From Coprobacter fastidiosus (lineage in GTDB: Bacteria; Bacteroidota; Bacteroidia; Bacteroidales; Coprobacteraceae), in assembly GCF_030296935.1 (NCBI RefSeq), contig NZ_AP028032.1, positions 2,728,001 through 2,792,000 of the forward strand: a stretch of 64,000 nucleotides of DNA, in the 5' to 3' direction. Numbering within the stretch: position 1 is the stretch's first letter; every line of letters begins with the position of its first letter. The translations under genes and the position numbers were made by a program. Of the stretch, positions 60,846 to 64,000 are shown in pieces. The notes beneath the pieces are model-generated. The model searched no databases. It had not been told where the DNA came from and saw only the letters and a program-made list of their open reading frames with translations.

Positions 60846-63740
60846 TTACAATGTCTTTTTTACTTCGACCTCTTCATACGCTTCGATCAAGTCACCTATC
60901 TTGATGTCGTTGTAGTTGGCAATGTTGAGACCGCATTCATATCCGGTAGCAACTTCTTTTACATCTTCTTTGAATCGTTTCAGCGAACCGAGATCTCCGG
61001 AGTAAATGACGATACCGTCACGGATAAGGCGAATCTTGTTGGTACGTTTGATCTTACCTTCTTTAACCATACATCCGGCGACAGTTCCCACTTTTGTGAT
61101 CTTGAAAGTTTCCCGTACTTCGACAGTCGCCGTAATTTCTTCCTTGATTTCCGGAGAAAGCATTCCTTCCATAGCAGATTTTACTTCCTCTATCGCATCG
61201 TAAATAATCGAGTAGAGTCGAATATCCACACCTTCTTTTTCTGCAAGACGGCGGGCTGCCATAGACGGACGTACTTGGAATCCTATGATGATTGCGTTTG
61301 ATGCCGCCGCTAAGGTAATATCCGATTCGGAAATTTGTCCTACGGCTTTATGCAATACGTTTACCTGAATTTCTTCAGTTGATAATTTGATCAGAGAATC
61401 GCTCAATGCCTCTACTGAACCATCAACGTCTCCTTTTACGATCACATTCAGTTCTTGGAAATTACCGATGGCAATACGTCTTCCTATATCATCGAGAGTC
61501 AGTAGCTTGTGTGTCCTCAATCCGAGTTCTCGCTGTAACTGTTCTCGCTTGTTTGCAATCTCACGCGCTTCTTGTTCGCTTTCCATTACGTGGAAAATGT
61601 CTCCTGCTTGCGGAGCGCCGTTCAAGCCTAAGATCAATGCGGGTGCAGACGGTCCGGCCTCATTGATCCGAGCATTTCGCTCATTGAACATGGCCTTGAC
61701 ACGACCGTGGTGTGTTCCTGCAAGAACAATATCTCCGGTGCGAAGAGTTCCGTTTTCTACTAATACGGTAGCTACATATCCTCGTCCTTTATCCAGAGTC
61801 GATTCGATTACCGAACCGGTAGCTCTACGGTCGGGATTTGCTTTTAAGTCGAGCAACTCGGCTTCGAGTAAAACTTTTTCGAGCAGTTCGTGCACGCCTG
61901 TACCTTTTTTTGCCGAAATATCTTGAGACTGATATTTTCCGCCCCATTCTTCGACAAGGTAATTCATGTTGGCCAATTCTTCCTTAATCTTATCGGGATT
62001 GGCGTTGGGTTTATCGACTTTGTTAATGGCAAATACGATAGGTACTCCTGCTGCCGATGCGTGGTTGATTGCTTCGACGGTTTGCGGCATCACGCTGTCG
62101 TCTGCGGCAACGATGATGATTGCGATGTCCGTAACTTTAGCTCCTCGTGCACGCATGGCGGTGAAAGCTTCGTGTCCGGGTGTATCCAAGAACGTGATTC
62201 TTCTACCGTCGCTCAATTTTACATTGTAAGCCCCGATATGTTGGGTGATACCTCCGGCTTCACCTGCGATGACATTCGCATTACGGATATAGTCGAGTAA
62301 CGAGGTTTTTCCGTGATCGACATGTCCCATAACCGTGACAATCGGGGGACGGTGAGTCAAGTCTTCTTCTTTATCCTCTTCTACATTGATCGCTTCTACT
62401 ACCTCCGCACTGACATATTCTGTCTTGAATCCGAACTCTTCTGCTACGATATTGATCGTTTCCGCATCGAGTCGTTGGTTGATAGATACCATAATACCGA
62501 TGCTCATACAGGTTGCGATAACGTTATTTACCGGTACATTCATCATGACGGCCAGATCGTTAGCGGTAACGAACTCGGTCAGTTTCAGAATGCGACTTTC
62601 TTCCATCTCCTGCTCTTCCAGTTCCTGAGCTTTGTTGGCAAAAGCTTCGCGTTTCTCTTTACGCCATTTTGCACTCTTTTTCTGTCCTTTAGTTGTCAGT
62701 CTGGCCAGTGTTTCCTTGATCTGTTTCTGTACATCCTCTTCACTGATTTCGGCTTTTACCGGTTTTTTCAGTTTCAACTTAGGACCTTTTGGGTTACCGT
62801 TGTTTCGAGATTGCGGATTTGTGGTCGGCGCATTCTTCTCAATATCGATTTTTTCTTTGCGGATACGTTTCCGTTTTTTACGTTCCATATCCGTTTCTTG
62901 AGATTCGGCCGTTTTTGCGTCCGCAATAAGCGGCTTTTTCAGATCATTGCGCTGTTTATCTTTAGCTTCGCGCTCTTTTCTTTTTTCTTCTTTTGTTTTT
63001 TTCTTCGGACGAGTTTGTTGATTTAGTGCTGAAAGGTCTATTTTCCCGACAACATTGATATTCGTAGTCAGTTTAGGCCGGTTTAGCGTAAATATTTCGT
63101 CTTCTTTTGTTTCTTCGTTCATATGGATGGGTTCATCGTCCTCTTCTTCTTCGGAATTCTCGTCAATATCGTTTTCTGAAGTCAGATTTTCTTCCTCTTC
63201 TTCGATATTTGCAGTTTGGGGTTCTTCTGTAATTTCGGGTTCTTTTATAGAAATTTGTTCTTCTTCCTGAATTTCCTTTTCGATCTCGTTATGATCTTGT
63301 ACGGGTTCTTCGGTAACTGTTTTTTCCTCTTTGTCCGTTACGGTCTCTTCCGGTTCTTCTTTTTTAGGAACTACCGGACGGTATAGATTATCTAAATCTA
63401 TCTTTCCGACTTGTTTTATTCTCGGCTTTAATTCTTCGTCTATGGTTGTCGCTATTTCCGTTTTTCCCGATTCATTGTCCGATGCGGGTTCTTCATAGCC
63501 TTCGAGAGCGACGGTTGCTTTGTTCTTATCTTTATTATGGCGCTCCTGGCTGATACGTTCCGATTCGATTTTCAGATCTTTATCCGTACTGAACTCTTTT
63601 ACCAGCAGGGCATACTGTTCGTCACTGATTTTCGTATTGGGATTTGACTCAATAGAAAATCCTTTCTTTTGCAGGAAATCGACAGCTGTCTGAATTCCTA
63701 CATTTAAATCTCTTGCTACTTTATTTAACCTTATCGTCAT
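60846..63740 (-). CDS. infB: translation initiation factor IF-2
   Basis: 964 residues. The N-terminal IF2_N module ([20 protein letters not shown], about 1-55) is followed by a long acidic, Glu-rich linker (about 120-230: [20 protein letters not shown]) and a basic Lys-rich stretch (about 250-370). Then a second IF2_N (about 390-435), the GTPase domain ([35 protein letters not shown]) and C-terminal domains. It brings fMet-tRNA to the 30S P site. Downstream of nusA, as in the usual nusA-infB order. The acidic linker is much longer than in E. coli. Confidence 0.97.
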   Translation of the reverse strand: MTIRLNKVARDLNVGIQTAVDFLQKKGFSIESNPNTKISDEQYALLVKEFSTDKDLKIESERISQERHNKDKNKATVALEGYEEPASDNESGKTEIATTIDEELKPRIKQVGKIDLDNLYRPVVPKKEEPEETVTDKEEKTVTEEPVQDHNEIEKEIQEEEQISIKEPEITEEPQTANIEEEEENLTSENDIDENSEEEEDDEPIHMNEETKEDEIFTLNRPKLTTNINVVGKIDLSALNQQTRPKKKTKEEKRKEREAKDKQRNDLKKPLIADAKTAESQETDMERKKRKRIRKEKIDIEKNAPTTNPQSRNNGNPKGPKLKLKKPVKAEISEEDVQKQIKETLARLTTKGQKKSAKWRKEKREAFANKAQELEEQEMEESRILKLTEFVTANDLAVMMNVPVNNVIATCMSIGIMVSINQRLDAETINIVAEEFGFKTEYVSAEVVEAINVEEDKEEDLTHRPPIVTVMGHVDHGKTSLLDYIRNANVIAGEAGGITQHIGAYNVKLSDGRRITFLDTPGHEAFTAMRARGAKVTDIAIIIVAADDSVMPQTVEAINHASAAGVPIVFAINKVDKPNANPDKIKEELANMNYLVEEWGGKYQSQDISAKKGTGVHELLEKVLLEAELLDLKANPDRRATGSVIESTLDKGRGYVATVLVENGTLRTGDIVLAGTHHGRVKAMFNERNARINEAGPSAPALILGLNGAPQAGDIFHVMESEQEAREIANKREQLQRELGLRTHKLLTLDDIGRRIAIGNFQELNVIVKGDVDGSVEALSDSLIKLSTEEIQVNVLHKAVGQISESDITLAAASNAIIIGFQVRPSMAARRLAEKEGVDIRLYSIIYDAIEEVKSAMEGMLSPEIKEEITATVEVRETFKITKVGTVAGCMVKEGKIKRTNKIRLIRDGIVIYSGDLGSLKRFKEDVKEVATGYECGLNIANYNDIKIGDLIEAYEEVEVKKTL

Positions 63741-63821
63741 AATCGTTTTTTAGCGTTATACAAAATGAAAGAAGAATATTTAGTCGGATTCCGGGAGATT
63801 TTCCAGACTAGGAAACAGGGT

Positions 63822-63853
63822 AAATCCGTCTTACTTCGCAGTATGACGGATTT
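63822..63853. other. strong hairpin between nusA and infB
   Basis: AAATCCGTC (63822-63830) pairs with GACGGATTT (63845-63853), and inside it TACT pairs with AGTA around a TCGC tetraloop, one U-U mismatch between. There is no U-tract, so it is more likely an mRNA processing or stability element than a terminator. Confidence 0.65.
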
Positions 63854-63858
63854 CCTTT

Positions 63859-64000
63859 CTATTCTTCTTCAAATTCTGCTTTTAATATATTAATTATTTC
63901 ATCAACGGTATTTTCTTCGAGATCTGCTTTTTCGATCAATTCCTCTCGAGACATTGCCAATACGCTTTTGGCCGTAGCACATCCGATAGCTTTTAGGGCT
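63859..64000 (-). CDS. nusA: NusA, C-terminal end (runs off window)
   Basis: The last 46 codons are visible: ALKAIGCATAKSVLAMSREE LIEKADLEENTVDEIINILK AEFEEE, then stop. This matches the helix-hairpin-helix end of Bacteroidota NusA, the transcription termination/antitermination factor, and infB follows in the usual order. The rest lies beyond the window edge. Confidence 0.9.
   Translation of the reverse strand, partial: ALKAIGCATAKSVLAMSREELIEKADLEENTVDEIINILKAEFEEE

Noticed and set aside
61387-61926. 179-codon plus-strand ORF opposite infB
   Set aside because: Ser/Pro-rich antisense shadow of the IF-2 GTPase region.
62313-63026. 237-codon plus-strand ORF opposite infB
   Set aside because: Phe-rich mirror of the Glu/Lys-rich IF-2 linker; a shadow frame with no ribosome site.
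1-64000. Integrase, att sites, tRNA-anchored prophage ends
   Set aside because: No tyrosine or serine recombinase, no tRNA gene and no matching direct repeats around the phage-type cassettes could be found by reading both strands.
1-64000. CRISPR arrays and rRNA genes
   Set aside because: No regularly spaced repeats and no rRNA-like sequence were seen. The repeats noted are dispersed and irregular.

Overview
The window reads as Bacteroidales (Bacteroidota) chromosome. The support is: recurrent TAnnTTTG promoter elements, weak ribosome sites, a DUF4919 protein, a C-terminally extended LysRS, a BtuB/BtuG cobalamin locus, ABC_sub_bind-type sensor kinases and a decayed Bacteroidota-style TonB receptor. 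Genus cannot be fixed from sequence alone.

Most of the window is ordinary core genome: asnS-rluB, slyD, lysS-gpsA, a DUF4919 protein, a low-molecular-weight phosphatase, rplU-rpmA, pgi, a MATE exporter, a DEAD-box helicase, an MscS channel, an Lnb/DUF4105 protein with a degenerate alkaline-phosphatase-superfamily protein, and secA (with an apparent one-base frameshift). Further right are two ABC_sub_bind sensor kinases, an LRR protein, cobalamin riboswitch-btuB-btuG, a FucP-like transporter, an RND efflux operon, cvpA-sufBCDS, infB and the end of nusA.

Three cassettes of tailed-phage structural genes are set among these core genes, each in its own transcription units. Locus 1 (1-4565, plus strand) has fibre and LamG-type proteins, two small membrane proteins (holin-like) and an M15-type endolysin. 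Locus 2 (26828-32756) has a three-gene minus-strand operon of likely ejection or internal-virion proteins, divergent from a small ORF and a terminase large subunit with intact ATPase and nuclease residues. Locus 3 (44534-49272) has a P22-type portal, divergent from a large tail-nozzle/stabilisation-like protein. Core genes separate the cassettes by about 22 kb and 12 kb. All three end at strong hairpins, and no integrase, repressor, replication gene or att-like repeat is seen. Together they supply packaging, portal, ejection, tail, fibre and lysis functions; the major capsid and scaffold are not in the window. The best single explanation is a domesticated, dispersed podovirus-like particle system (gene-transfer-agent-like), which I do not know to be described in this phylum. 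A scattered decaying prophage is the main alternative.

Other points of interest are a well-paired structured RNA ahead of a 38-residue membrane peptide, a family of intergenic repeats with inverted ends, remnants of a TonB receptor and a response-regulator domain, and a perfect palindrome upstream of the efflux operon.
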